NCBI GenBank assembly: GCA_964411875.1
Contig: CAYPMT010000025.1
Location: forward strand, 1 to 22,089
DNA length: 22,089 nt
Origin: Aliikangiella sp964411875
GTDB taxonomy: Bacteria; Pseudomonadota; Gammaproteobacteria; Enterobacterales; Kangiellaceae
Direction of reading: 5' to 3'
Part shown: positions 13,791 through 21,861 of the stretch, one piece after another
Layout: every line of letters starts with the position of its first letter
Position numbering within the stretch: position 1 is the first letter of the stretch
Made by a program: the position numbers and the translations under genes
Notes under the pieces: generated by a model
The model's database searches: none
Told to the model about the DNA's origin: nothing
What the model saw: the letters and a program-made list of their open reading frames with translations, nothing else

Positions 13791-15428
13791 TTATCGTCTG
13801 AAAGATATCACAAAACTGACTAATGACAAGCCTAACAAACTCGTTTTAACCCATGCTAGTGACAACCAACCAGGTTGGTCAAGTAAAGATACTATGACCA
13901 AACTAATTGCTAAACAGGCCCAAACCAACTTATTCACAAACTTTTTTTGCTCTAGCTTCAATTGTTCAATCGACTCAACTAACTCATTCTTATGCTGCTG
14001 TTTATCCATTGATTGATTTAATAAATGGTTAATTTTATCTGGCATTTCCGGCAACATTTGTAACCATTCTGGCATTTTATGGCTTATTTTCTTAAGCACA
14101 GCCTTAGGGCCATAAGTTTGTTTAAGCCAATTATTTAAAAAAGGTTGCGCCGTTTCCCATAGGTCTAATTTTGGATAAAGCTGCCTACCTAGACCCTCAA
14201 TATATAAAAGTGTTTTTTGCAATAAAACTAATTGCGGCTGGACTTCCATTTCAAAACGGCTAGCCGTTTGAAAAAGCTGAATTAAAAAGTTACCAAAAGA
14301 AATTTCATCCAACGGCTTACCAAATATAGGTTCACAAGCCGTTCGTATAGCTGACTCAAACTCTTCAACAGAAACTTTATTCGAAACCCAGCCAGAATCC
14401 ACATGCAGTTCAGCAACTTTCCGATAGTCTCGTTCAAAAAAAGCCACAAAGTTTTTGGCTAAATAATGTTTATCTTTTTCATTTAATGTTCCCATAATGC
14501 CACAGTCAATACCAATATATTTTGGGTTGTCTGGCTCAGTTGCATCAACAAAAATATTACCAGGGTGCATATCAGCATGAAAATAACTATGTTCAAACAC
14601 TTGAGTAAAAAATATTTCAACACCACGCTTAGCTAGTAAACCCAAATCGACCTGAGCATTTTTAAGCGCTTCAAAATCACCAATAGGAATGCCATTAATC
14701 TTTTCTTCAACCAAAACTTTTTCTCGACAAAAGTCCCAGCAAATTTCAGGCACGTAAAATATTTTGCTATTTTCAAAATTGTATCTTAATTGGCTTGTAT
14801 TAGCCGCTTCGACTCTTAAATCAAGCTCATTAAAAATAGATGCTTCATAATCTTGAATAATAGTCGTCGCATGTAAACGTCGTCCAGTTGATGAGTAAGA
14901 TTCAAACCAATGAGCCAATAGTTTAAGTAATTTGAGATCAGCAATGATTTTCTTTTTTATCCCAGGACGAATAACTTTAACAACAACTTCTTGACCTGAT
15001 AGTAAACGCGCTGAATGGACTTGAGCAACAGAAGCTGAAGCTAATGGTTTTTCAGAAAACTCACTAAAAACCTGTTCAATTTTCTGGCTTAAAGATTCTT
15101 CTACGATCTCTTTAGCCACTTGCGAGTCAAACGCTAAAACTTTATCTTGTAATTTAGCTAACTCATGAGAAATATCTGGCGGCAATAAATCTTTTCGAGT
15201 TGATAACATCTGTCCTAATTTAACAAAAACAGGGCCTAACTCTGTTAGAGCCTGATTCAAACGCTGGCCACGATTTAAATCTTGGTTACAATTACGGCTT
15301 AATGCAAACAATCGTAATAATCCAGTGATTCGAGAAATAGGTGTCGGTGCTAGAAACTCTTCTAAACCATGGCGAATTAATACTCGATTAATCACAAATG
15401 CTCGTCTTAGAGTTAAAATATTATGCAT
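13791..15428 (-). CDS. ubiB: Ubiquinone biosynthesis protein UbiB (atypical kinase/ATPase)
   Basis: A member of the UbiB/ABC1/ADCK family needed for ubiquinone synthesis. It is thought to act as an ATPase supporting the Ubi enzymes rather than as a classical protein kinase. The 545-residue length is typical. The family KxGQ motif is KLGQ at 70-73. The alanine-rich loop ASASVAQVH, in place of a glycine loop, is at 130-138. The catalytic-loop segment HADMHPGN is at 284-291, and the metal-binding DCG is at 308-310. Two membrane segments close the C-terminus (about 498-543). Its ATG overlaps the ubiJ stop in a TGATG, so translation is coupled. Confidence 0.97.
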   Translation of the reverse strand: MHNILTLRRAFVINRVLIRHGLEEFLAPTPISRITGLLRLFALSRNCNQDLNRGQRLNQALTELGPVFVKLGQMLSTRKDLLPPDISHELAKLQDKVLAFDSQVAKEIVEESLSQKIEQVFSEFSEKPLASASVAQVHSARLLSGQEVVVKVIRPGIKKKIIADLKLLKLLAHWFESYSSTGRRLHATTIIQDYEASIFNELDLRVEAANTSQLRYNFENSKIFYVPEICWDFCREKVLVEEKINGIPIGDFEALKNAQVDLGLLAKRGVEIFFTQVFEHSYFHADMHPGNIFVDATEPDNPKYIGIDCGIMGTLNEKDKHYLAKNFVAFFERDYRKVAELHVDSGWVSNKVSVEEFESAIRTACEPIFGKPLDEISFGNFLIQLFQTASRFEMEVQPQLVLLQKTLLYIEGLGRQLYPKLDLWETAQPFLNNWLKQTYGPKAVLKKISHKMPEWLQMLPEMPDKINHLLNQSMDKQQHKNELVESIEQLKLEQKKFVNKLVWACLAISLVIVSLLDQPGWLSLAWVKTSLLGLSLVSFVISFRR

Positions 15429-16126
15429 CAGCGTTTTAGCCTATCGAGTGGCTTTAATCTATCAACACGAGCTTGTAAACGATCGGTTTGAGCTCGTAGT
15501 TGATCGACATTTTGTAAAAAATCATCAACTTCACATTCAACAGGTGTAACACTTATTTCATGCTGTAAATATTCAGGAATATCTTGCTGAGTTTGTTCTG
15601 CCCAATGTTTCATAGTATGGGTAAAATATTTAAAGCTTTTCGTTAAATTATGAGCGATAGGGTCACCGAATAACTGACTTAGAGGTTCGGCCCAATCAAT
15701 GTTGAGCGAGGCAATAAAATCTTGAAATAATTTTGCCGTTTTAACTTCACCTGAAAAATGAATATCGCCCGTAAAAACAGCATCGCCCGAATTTTCTTGT
15801 ATGGCAGCTGCCATAAAATCACTTAATCTGCCACTAATCGAAGCACAAGCTTTCTGATTGGTTTCGCTTTGTATGATTAAGTTGCCTTGAGGAAATAATA
15901 AATAATAATCAAGTTCTAAATCTACAATATTAATATGAATAACTTTTCCACTAAATACCTGTAATTTAGGATAAGCTTCAACATCCAATGTTAATATGCG
16001 ATTAATGCTTTGCTCAAATAACGCTGCTGATTTTTTATTAAGCCAACTTTTATTCAACCAAGTTTTCACTGATGGAATAAGTGTTAATGGGTTAATCATC
16101 AATTGATTAAGCTCGTTAAAAAACAT
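15428..16126 (-). CDS. ubiJ: Ubiquinone biosynthesis accessory factor UbiJ
   Basis: UbiJ, with UbiK, carries the polyprenyl intermediates of late ubiquinone synthesis through an SCP2-type lipid-binding domain. The 232-residue protein has an SCP2-like N-terminal half (about 12-120). It ends in a short coiled coil with LRAQTDRLQARVDRLKPL (about 209-226), the region expected to meet UbiK. The strongest evidence is the strict order ubiE-ubiJ-ubiB, with a 2-base gap after ubiE and a 1-base overlap with ubiB. The sequence itself is less conserved than its neighbours. Confidence 0.9.
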   Translation of the reverse strand: MFFNELNQLMINPLTLIPSVKTWLNKSWLNKKSAALFEQSINRILTLDVEAYPKLQVFSGKVIHINIVDLELDYYLLFPQGNLIIQSETNQKACASISGRLSDFMAAAIQENSGDAVFTGDIHFSGEVKTAKLFQDFIASLNIDWAEPLSQLFGDPIAHNLTKSFKYFTHTMKHWAEQTQQDIPEYLQHEISVTPVECEVDDFLQNVDQLRAQTDRLQARVDRLKPLDRLKR

Positions 16127-16128
16127 AA

Positions 16129-16890
16129 CTAATACTTAAAGCCTCGATGTAACGCAACAATACCAGCAGTTAAGTTATGATATTCATTATCCATAAAACC
16201 TGCCTCAGCAAACATTTTTTTGAGTGTTTCCTGATCAGGATGCATTCGAATCGACTCAGCTAAATATTGATAGCTTGCTTTATCACCGGTTACCCACTGA
16301 CCAATTTTAGGCAGCAAATTAAACGAGTACTGATCATAAATTTTACTTAACCAAGGTAGTACCGGTTTTGAAAACTCTAGCACTAATAGACGCCCCCCTG
16401 GTTTAAGGACTTTATAAATTGATTTGAGTGCTTTCTCTTTATCCGTTACATTTCTTAAGCCAAAAGCCATAGTGACACAATCAAAGGTGTTTTCAGAAAA
16501 TGGTAATTCTTCGGCATTAACTTGAGCATAATCAACATTACCACTCAAACCAGCATCAATGAGTCGATCGCGTCCAACGTTTAACATAGACTCATTAATA
16601 TCCGCTAAAACAACGCGCCCCTGTGAACCAACTTTAGGGGCTAATAATGCTGTTAAATCACCAGTGCCTCCGGCTAAATCAAGAATATTCTGTCCTTTTC
16701 TAGCGCCACTCATTTCAATTGCAAATCGCTTCCACAAACGGTGAACACCAGCCGACATCAAATCATTCATAATATCGTACTTATTCGCAACTGAATGAAA
16801 AACGTCAGCAACTTTGGCCTCTTTTTCTGTTTTAGGCACAGACTGATAACCAAAATCAGTGGTTTCTTGCTGAGATGATTGATCGTTCAT
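16129..16890 (-). CDS. ubiE: Ubiquinone/menaquinone C-methyltransferase UbiE
   Basis: An S-adenosylmethionine-dependent C-methyltransferase of ubiquinone (and, where present, menaquinone) synthesis. SAM motif I is DLAGGTGD at 71-78. The family signature VFHSVANKYDIMNDLMS (30-46) and the RLWKRF segment are clear. AFGLRNV and LKPGGRLLVLEF are present further on. I place the start at the ATG at 16888-16890, giving 253 residues (E. coli has 251). The frame could extend to a TTG at 16921-16923. That TTG lies upstream of the predicted transcription start near 16917, and the extra residues do not match the family. It is the first gene of the ubi-hinT-tat run. Confidence 0.96.
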   Translation of the reverse strand: MNDQSSQQETTDFGYQSVPKTEKEAKVADVFHSVANKYDIMNDLMSAGVHRLWKRFAIEMSGARKGQNILDLAGGTGDLTALLAPKVGSQGRVVLADINESMLNVGRDRLIDAGLSGNVDYAQVNAEELPFSENTFDCVTMAFGLRNVTDKEKALKSIYKVLKPGGRLLVLEFSKPVLPWLSKIYDQYSFNLLPKIGQWVTGDKASYQYLAESIRMHPDQETLKKMFAEAGFMDNEYHNLTAGIVALHRGFKY

Positions 16891-16923
16891 AAAGAGTGAT
16901 TCGAGTTTGATTCGGTATGGCAA

Positions 16924-16952
16924 AGTATAACAAGTGTTGCACTGAGAATCAG
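16924..16952 (-). promoter_or_regulatory. Predicted extended -10 promoter for ubiE operon
   Basis: On the minus strand TATACT (16924-16929) is preceded by TGT, giving an extended -10 element. A weak -35, CTGATT (16947-16952), lies 17 bases upstream. The likely transcription start is near 16917, 27 bases before the ubiE ATG. It supports the ATG at 16890 over the upstream TTG. Confidence 0.5.
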
Positions 16953-17046
16953 CTTATAGCCAAATCAATTTAAAATGGCATTCTAGTAATATCCCAGTTA
17001 TCATTAATTAATAACCAATAATTATAGAGTTAATACTACTTACTTT

Positions 17047-17868
17047 GTGAAACTACCATCTACAAAACTATTTGACGATTTAACCAGCCCAATTATTATG
17101 GGCATTCTTAATGTTACCCCTGATTCTTTCTCCGATGGCTCAAAATACTACCAATACGATAATGCCTTAAGGCATGCCGAGCAGCTAGTAAACGAAGGCG
17201 CGGATATTATTGATATTGGTGGTGAATCAACTCGCCCTGGTGCTAAAGCTGTTTCCGCCGAAGAAGAAATTGAGCGAGTTATTCCATTAGCAACCAAGCT
17301 TAAACAATTAGGTTATAAGATTTCTGTCGATACGAGTAAAACGGAAGTCATACAGGCTGCTGCAGAAACAGGCGTAGACATGATTAATGATGTCAGAGCA
17401 CTTTCTGCACCAGGCGCCATAGAAATTATTGCTAATTATCAATTAACAGCCTGCTTAATGCATATGCAAGGCCAACCAAACAATATGCAGGTTGACCCAA
17501 ACTATAGCAATGTCGTGGAAGATGTTAAAGGTTATTTACAAGAGCGAATATCTACTTGCTTGGCTGCCGGTATTCAAGAAGACCAGCTAATTATTGACCC
17601 AGGATTTGGCTTTGGTAAAACTTTGTCGCATAATTTACAATTATTAAAAGAATTAAACGAATTTAAAACATTAGGTAGGCCCATATTGGTCGGGCTATCT
17701 CGTAAGTCAATGTTAGGCCAAATGACCAATCGTGATATTGATGATAGATTAGCTGCTAGTTTAGGCACAGCACTTATTGCTATGCAGCAAGGCGCACAAA
17801 TCATTCGTGTGCATGATGTTAAAGAAACACTTGATATTAAAAAGGTTTTTTTATCTTTAACTCAATAA
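17047..17868 (+). CDS. folP: Dihydropteroate synthase
   Basis: Joins p-aminobenzoate to the pterin pyrophosphate in folate synthesis and is the target of sulfonamides. The 273-residue length is normal. Pterin-site motifs are seen: MGILNVTPDSFSDG (18-31), then IIDIGGESTRPGA (54-66). Further on come DPGFGFGKT and GLSRKSMLG, and the C-terminal IRVHDV that completes the active site. The start is GTG at 17047, with only a weak upstream purine stretch. It is chosen because MKLPSTKLFDDL aligns with the usual N-terminus. The ftsH gene, which often lies just upstream, is absent; ubiE diverges here instead. Confidence 0.97.
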   Translation: MKLPSTKLFDDLTSPIIMGILNVTPDSFSDGSKYYQYDNALRHAEQLVNEGADIIDIGGESTRPGAKAVSAEEEIERVIPLATKLKQLGYKISVDTSKTEVIQAAAETGVDMINDVRALSAPGAIEIIANYQLTACLMHMQGQPNNMQVDPNYSNVVEDVKGYLQERISTCLAAGIQEDQLIIDPGFGFGKTLSHNLQLLKELNEFKTLGRPILVGLSRKSMLGQMTNRDIDDRLAASLGTALIAMQQGAQIIRVHDVKETLDIKKVFLSLTQ

Positions 17869-17916
17869 TTAGAGGCTATTGACTCTAGAATGAATTCAAA
17901 CAAGTAGGAGTTTATC

Positions 17917-19257
17917 TTGTCAAAAAGAAAATATTTTGGAACCGATGGTATACGCGGCCAGGTAGGCGTTTTTCCGATCACTCCGGAATTTGTTATTAAG
18001 CTCGGCTGGGCTGTTGGGAAAGTTCTTGGTAACAAACCAAATTCACGTATTGTGATTGGCAAAGATACCCGAATATCTGGCTACATGTTTGAATCAGCCC
18101 TCGAATCTGGCTTAATTGCTGCAGGTGTTGATGTGCAATTACTAGGCCCTATGCCAACACCCGGCATCGCCTATTTAACTCGTACTTTCCGAGCAGCAGC
18201 AGGCATTGTAATTTCTGCTTCTCATAATTCATATCTCGATAATGGTATTAAGTTCTTTTCGCCAGAGGGTTGTAAATTACCCGATGAGGTGGAGCTAGCA
18301 ATTGAAAAACAATTAGATGAACCTATGACCTGCGTTTCACCCGATAAGCTTGGTAAAGCAAGGCTCGTACAAACGGCTTCTGGTCGTTACATTGAGTTTT
18401 GCAAAGCAAGCGCACCATCGAATCTTACCTTAGATGGCTTAAAAATTATCATTGACTGCTCTAATGGTGCGGCCTATTCAATAGCCCCCAAAGTTTTTAG
18501 AGAGCTTGGTGCTGACGTCGAACCTATTTTCAATCAACCGGATGGACTCAACATTAATAGAGACTGTGGTGCGACAAGTCTTAGCGCTCTAGCTAAAATT
18601 GTTGTTTCCAATGAAGCTCACTTAGGTATTGCTCTCGATGGCGATGCTGATCGTATTATGATGGTTGATCATAATGGCGAAGTCGTTGATGGTGATGAGC
18701 TCCTCTATATTATTGCTACTCATGCTAAAAATAAAAACCAGTTAAATGGCGGTGCTGTTGGCACTTTAATGTCTAACTTTGGATTAGAAAAAGCCTTTGA
18801 AAAGCAAGATATTCCATTTGCCAGAGCTAAAGTTGGTGACCGCTATGTGATGGAGCTCTTGCAAAAAAATGGCTGGCGGCTTGGTGGAGAATCATCTGGC
18901 CATATTATTTGTTTAGACAAAAATACCACCGGCGATGGCATTATTTCAGCTCTACAAGTATTGGCAGTTATGACTGAAGAAGGTAAATCGCTTGCTGAGT
19001 TAAAACAGGGCATGCAAAAAATGCCACAAACGATGATTAATGTAAAAATCGCTGAAAGATGTGACCCCATGGAAAACGCCGATATTGTAACGTCTGTTAA
19101 AGAAGTTGAAAACCAACTCGCTGGTACAGGCCGAGTTTTACTGAGAGCCTCAGGCACTGAACCTTTAATTCGAGTCATGATAGAGGGTGAGGATGCTAAG
19201 CAAGTTAAAACCCTTACTCAACAACTGGCTAAACAAGTAGAAGATAAATTGACTTAA
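17917..19257 (+). CDS. glmM: Phosphoglucosamine mutase
   Basis: Converts glucosamine 6-phosphate to glucosamine 1-phosphate, feeding UDP-GlcNAc for peptidoglycan and LPS. The 446-residue protein begins with RKYFGTDGIRG. The catalytic serine is Ser102 in ISASHNSYLDNG; most family members have Pro in place of the Ser after HN. The metal loop DGDADR (241-246), sugar-binding GGESSGH (323-329) and phosphate-binding RASGTEP (410-416) are intact. Activation normally needs phosphorylation of the serine. The start is TTG at 17917, with AGGAG six bases upstream. It follows folP by 48 bases, as in E. coli. It belongs to the same superfamily as algC in this window. Confidence 0.97.
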   Translation: MSKRKYFGTDGIRGQVGVFPITPEFVIKLGWAVGKVLGNKPNSRIVIGKDTRISGYMFESALESGLIAAGVDVQLLGPMPTPGIAYLTRTFRAAAGIVISASHNSYLDNGIKFFSPEGCKLPDEVELAIEKQLDEPMTCVSPDKLGKARLVQTASGRYIEFCKASAPSNLTLDGLKIIIDCSNGAAYSIAPKVFRELGADVEPIFNQPDGLNINRDCGATSLSALAKIVVSNEAHLGIALDGDADRIMMVDHNGEVVDGDELLYIIATHAKNKNQLNGGAVGTLMSNFGLEKAFEKQDIPFARAKVGDRYVMELLQKNGWRLGGESSGHIICLDKNTTGDGIISALQVLAVMTEEGKSLAELKQGMQKMPQTMINVKIAERCDPMENADIVTSVKEVENQLAGTGRVLLRASGTEPLIRVMIEGEDAKQVKTLTQQLAKQVEDKLT

Positions 19258-19302
19258 ACCGTCTATACTCGACTAATACTGACAATAATTAAGGAAATAG
19301 CG

Positions 19303-19716
19303 ATGCTAAACTCGGTTACTGTTAAAGACTATATGACCTCAGCTATAACAACACTAAAACCTAATACAGATATTGTTGAGGCCGCTCAAACTCTACAGGA
19401 ATACCGTTTATCAGGTGCACCAGTACTTGATGATCATAACCGGTTAATTGGGTTTTTATCGGAAAAAGACTGTTTACATACCGTACTTAGCGCTGTTTAT
19501 AACCAAGACTATGGCGATCTCGTTGAGGATCGTATGACAACAGAACTCAAAACGATTCACCCCTCAGAAAATATTACCGACGTTGCGGAACACTTTCTAA
19601 AAGATGGTGTTCGGGTGTACCCTGTAGTTGAGAAGGATGTACTTGTTGGAATTATTTCAAGACAAAATGTTCTGAATGCTTTTTGCCAAATGAGTGAAAC
19701 TCGCCCTAATAAATAG
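19303..19716 (+). CDS. Small protein with two CBS domains
   Basis: 137 residues made almost entirely of a CBS pair: the first at about 8-60 (VKDYMTSAITTLKPNTDIVEA..LSGAPVLDDHNRLIGFLSEKD), the second at about 76-130 (DRMTTELKTIHPSEN..VYPVVEKDVLVGIISRQNVL). Such stand-alone modules usually bind adenine nucleotides and modulate a partner, but no partner is evident. The ATG has AAGGA 7 bases upstream. The gene follows glmM by 45 bases and could be read through from it. It converges with phoB, with 21 bases between stops and no hairpin terminator. Confidence 0.88.
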   Translation: MLNSVTVKDYMTSAITTLKPNTDIVEAAQTLQEYRLSGAPVLDDHNRLIGFLSEKDCLHTVLSAVYNQDYGDLVEDRMTTELKTIHPSENITDVAEHFLKDGVRVYPVVEKDVLVGIISRQNVLNAFCQMSETRPNK

Positions 19717-19737
19717 TTAATGGCTTGAACAATTAAG

Positions 19738-20442
19738 CTAGTGGCGGGCACCATCCGTAAAAATATACCCCATTCCCCTGATGGTTTTAATTAGTTTGTC
19801 GTGCCCAGAGGAATTTAAGATTTTTCTTAACCTGAGTATATGTACATCAACCGTACGCTCTTCAATGTAAGCCGACTGTCCCCATACAAAATCTAATAAT
19901 TGTGCTCGCGAATAAACGCGATTGGGGTGTTCAATAAAAAACTTAAGCAAACTAAATTCTGTTCGACCAATATGCACATTCTCGCCATCAATATGTAACA
20001 TATGTGCGGCTAAATCTAATTCTAAACCATTGGTTTCTAGTTTCTCATCATTTGCTACTGAGGTACGCCGCAATAAAGCATTAATACGCGCAACTAACTC
20101 ATTAATTGCAACTGGCTTAGTTAAATAATCGTCAGCACCACTTTCCAATCCTTTAACCTTATCGACTTGCTCAATTTTTGCTGTCAGTATAATAATAGGA
20201 ATGTCTGATAAAATTTCATCATTACGTAATCGCTTTATCATACTAATTCCATCTTCCTGTGGCATCATCCAATCAACTAACATCAAGTCCGGTTTTTTAC
20301 GGACAAGAAATTCCTGAGCTTTAGCAGTAGAGTCGGCTTCTGAAACCTTAAAGCTTGCACGTTCCAAGGCTGTGCGGAGCATTTCTCGAACGGGTTGATC
20401 ATCATCAACTAATAGTATTTGTTTAGCTGTATTTATACCCAT
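19738..20442 (-). CDS. phoB: PhoB-like OmpR-family response regulator
   Basis: A 234-residue regulator with an N-terminal receiver and a C-terminal winged helix. The acidic pocket is Asp13-Asp14, the phosphoacceptor Asp57 in MLVDWMMP, the switch Thr87 in LTAK, and Lys109 in YLTKP. The DNA-binding part (about 130-230), with RTEFSLLKFFIEHPNRVYSR, VWG and YIEERTVDVHILRLRK, is very close to PhoB, the activator of the phosphate-starvation regulon. phoR, normally directly downstream, is absent, because a convergent CBS gene lies there. The ATG has AGAGGA upstream. A predicted promoter overlaps the end of the TPR gene. No clear pho box is seen. PhoB identity is likely but not certain without PhoR. 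Confidence 0.85.
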   Translation of the reverse strand: MGINTAKQILLVDDDQPVREMLRTALERASFKVSEADSTAKAQEFLVRKKPDLMLVDWMMPQEDGISMIKRLRNDEILSDIPIIILTAKIEQVDKVKGLESGADDYLTKPVAINELVARINALLRRTSVANDEKLETNGLELDLAAHMLHIDGENVHIGRTEFSLLKFFIEHPNRVYSRAQLLDFVWGQSAYIEERTVDVHILRLRKILNSSGHDKLIKTIRGMGYIFTDGARH

Positions 20443-20489
20443 TATTATTATTCCTCTTAAATCTCTCCTGGCTCAAAAATTAATAGCTT

Positions 20490-20518
20490 TTTATATTTAA
20501 ATCAGCTTGCCATAGCAA
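20490..20518 (-). promoter_or_regulatory. Predicted sigma70-type promoter for phoB
   Basis: Minus-strand TTGCTA (20513-20518), a 17-base spacer and TATAAA (20490-20495) form a plausible promoter. The -35 lies inside the last codons of the TPR gene. It would allow phoB to be expressed separately from the TonB-TPR transcript. Confidence 0.45.
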
Positions 20519-21848
20519 CAGTAATGGATTTAAGTCTTTCTTGCTTTAACTTTTCATTTTTCACAAAAGTTAACCACTGACTAGCAACTTTTTTGACTTT
20601 GTCATGTTGCTGAGCTTTTTGAAAATAATTAATTGCCTGATCAAATTTCTTTTGATTAAAATAAGCCATACCAACAGCCACATCCAAATTACCTGGCTGC
20701 TTCAATTGACCCTTTTTCTTTGCATTATTTGCAACATCAATAGCTTCTTGCCAACGCTCTAAATTCACTAAAACCTGAGCAAGCTCTGCATGCATGTTAC
20801 CGTCATTACTAATTGATGCCGCTTCTTTTAATACGGGAATAGCTTTTTCATTTTCTTTGGCACTAACCCAAGCCTGAGCTAAGAACTTTAAGGTTTTAAC
20901 ATCTTTATCTAAAATACCTTTATCCAGAAAATCGGCCATTAACTTAGCTGATTTATAAGGCGCGCCAGAAAAATAATAAAGTTGTGCTAAGGTTTTAACT
21001 TGTGACTTTTTCGTTACATAACCCTGCTGATGAGCGGCTTCCATAACCGCTAATTGCTTATCTTCTTGCTCTAATTCACCGTACATATTAGCTAACTCAA
21101 TCCAATACTTAGGCTTTGAATGTTTTCTAACTAACTCTTTACAAACCTGCAAAACTTTTTTTGGTTGTTTCAAGTTAAAATGAAGCGCTCTTTTTAAAAC
21201 CAGCCAGCTTTCTTTCGGCTGTTTATCTAAGCCTTTAACATAACCGATTGCCAAATCTATCGACACTAAAGATTTTGCGTAGTTTTTTAACGCGTAATAA
21301 GCATTAGCTTGAAGAATCAAGCCTTTGTCATTGAGTTTTTCTTGTTTTACCTTTGACCAACGCTCTAATAGTTTTAAAGTTTCTTGATACTTTTCTTGCT
21401 GCATATTTAACTGAGCAAGTGTAAATATTGTATTTAGCTCTAACTGCTCTCGAATATTTTTTTCTGCTAGAACTTTATTAAAATAGCTAATCGACTTAGA
21501 AATATCATTTTTACTGTAATGAATATAAGCAAAACTATTATAGATCATCGCCCGTTCGTAAGGACTAAACTTGTCTTGATATTTCTCTAGTTTAGCCAAA
21601 ATTGTTAATGCTTTATTATCATCTTTGTCATCAACGGCTTTCTGTACTAATTGCAATTGGTCGTAAACTCTTTTTCTTAAAGTGGGCGCTTTTTTCTTTT
21701 TGCGTTTATCTTTATTTTTTGTCTCTTCTGCTGCATAAACAGAAAAACCTGAAATATCTTCTACTAATTGACCAACAATTAGACAGGGAGTAAAAATTAG
21801 CAAGCTAACAAAAAGCTTTCCAATTAATAAAGTTTGATATTTTTTCAT
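20502..21848 (-). CDS. Periplasmic TPR-repeat protein of a TonB cluster
   Basis: 448 residues. The N-terminus has a Lys-start hydrophobic export signal, with probable cleavage near VYAA before EETKNKDK, followed by a very Lys-rich stretch. The rest is a series of about ten helical pairs of tetratricopeptide type, with examples near FAYIHYSKNDISKSISYFNK and AYFNQKKFDQAINYFQKAQ. Such TPR proteins often sit next to tonB in extra ExbB-ExbD-TonB systems and may help couple the transducer to its receptors. That role is inferred from context. The start is the ATG at 21846-21848, with AAGGTG seven bases upstream. A GTG at 21855-21857 extends the frame, but it is part of that ribosome binding site. 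Confidence 0.85.
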   Translation of the reverse strand: MKKYQTLLIGKLFVSLLIFTPCLIVGQLVEDISGFSVYAAEETKNKDKRKKKKAPTLRKRVYDQLQLVQKAVDDKDDNKALTILAKLEKYQDKFSPYERAMIYNSFAYIHYSKNDISKSISYFNKVLAEKNIREQLELNTIFTLAQLNMQQEKYQETLKLLERWSKVKQEKLNDKGLILQANAYYALKNYAKSLVSIDLAIGYVKGLDKQPKESWLVLKRALHFNLKQPKKVLQVCKELVRKHSKPKYWIELANMYGELEQEDKQLAVMEAAHQQGYVTKKSQVKTLAQLYYFSGAPYKSAKLMADFLDKGILDKDVKTLKFLAQAWVSAKENEKAIPVLKEAASISNDGNMHAELAQVLVNLERWQEAIDVANNAKKKGQLKQPGNLDVAVGMAYFNQKKFDQAINYFQKAQQHDKVKKVASQWLTFVKNEKLKQERLKSITVAMAS

Positions 21849-21861
21849 TGTAATCACCTTC

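Noticed and set aside
16891..16923. N-terminal extension of UbiE from a TTG codon
   Set aside because: The codon lies upstream of the predicted transcription start, and the extra residues do not fit the UbiE family. The ATG at 16890 gives the usual length.
19717..19737. Terminator between the CBS gene and phoB
   Set aside because: The 21-base gap contains no stable inverted repeat followed by a U-run.
20443..20501. Pho box upstream of phoB
   Set aside because: No pair of CTGTCAT-like repeats could be found in this gap on either strand.
21849..21857. GTG start for the TPR protein
   Set aside because: The GTG is part of the AAGGTG ribosome binding site of the ATG at 21848.
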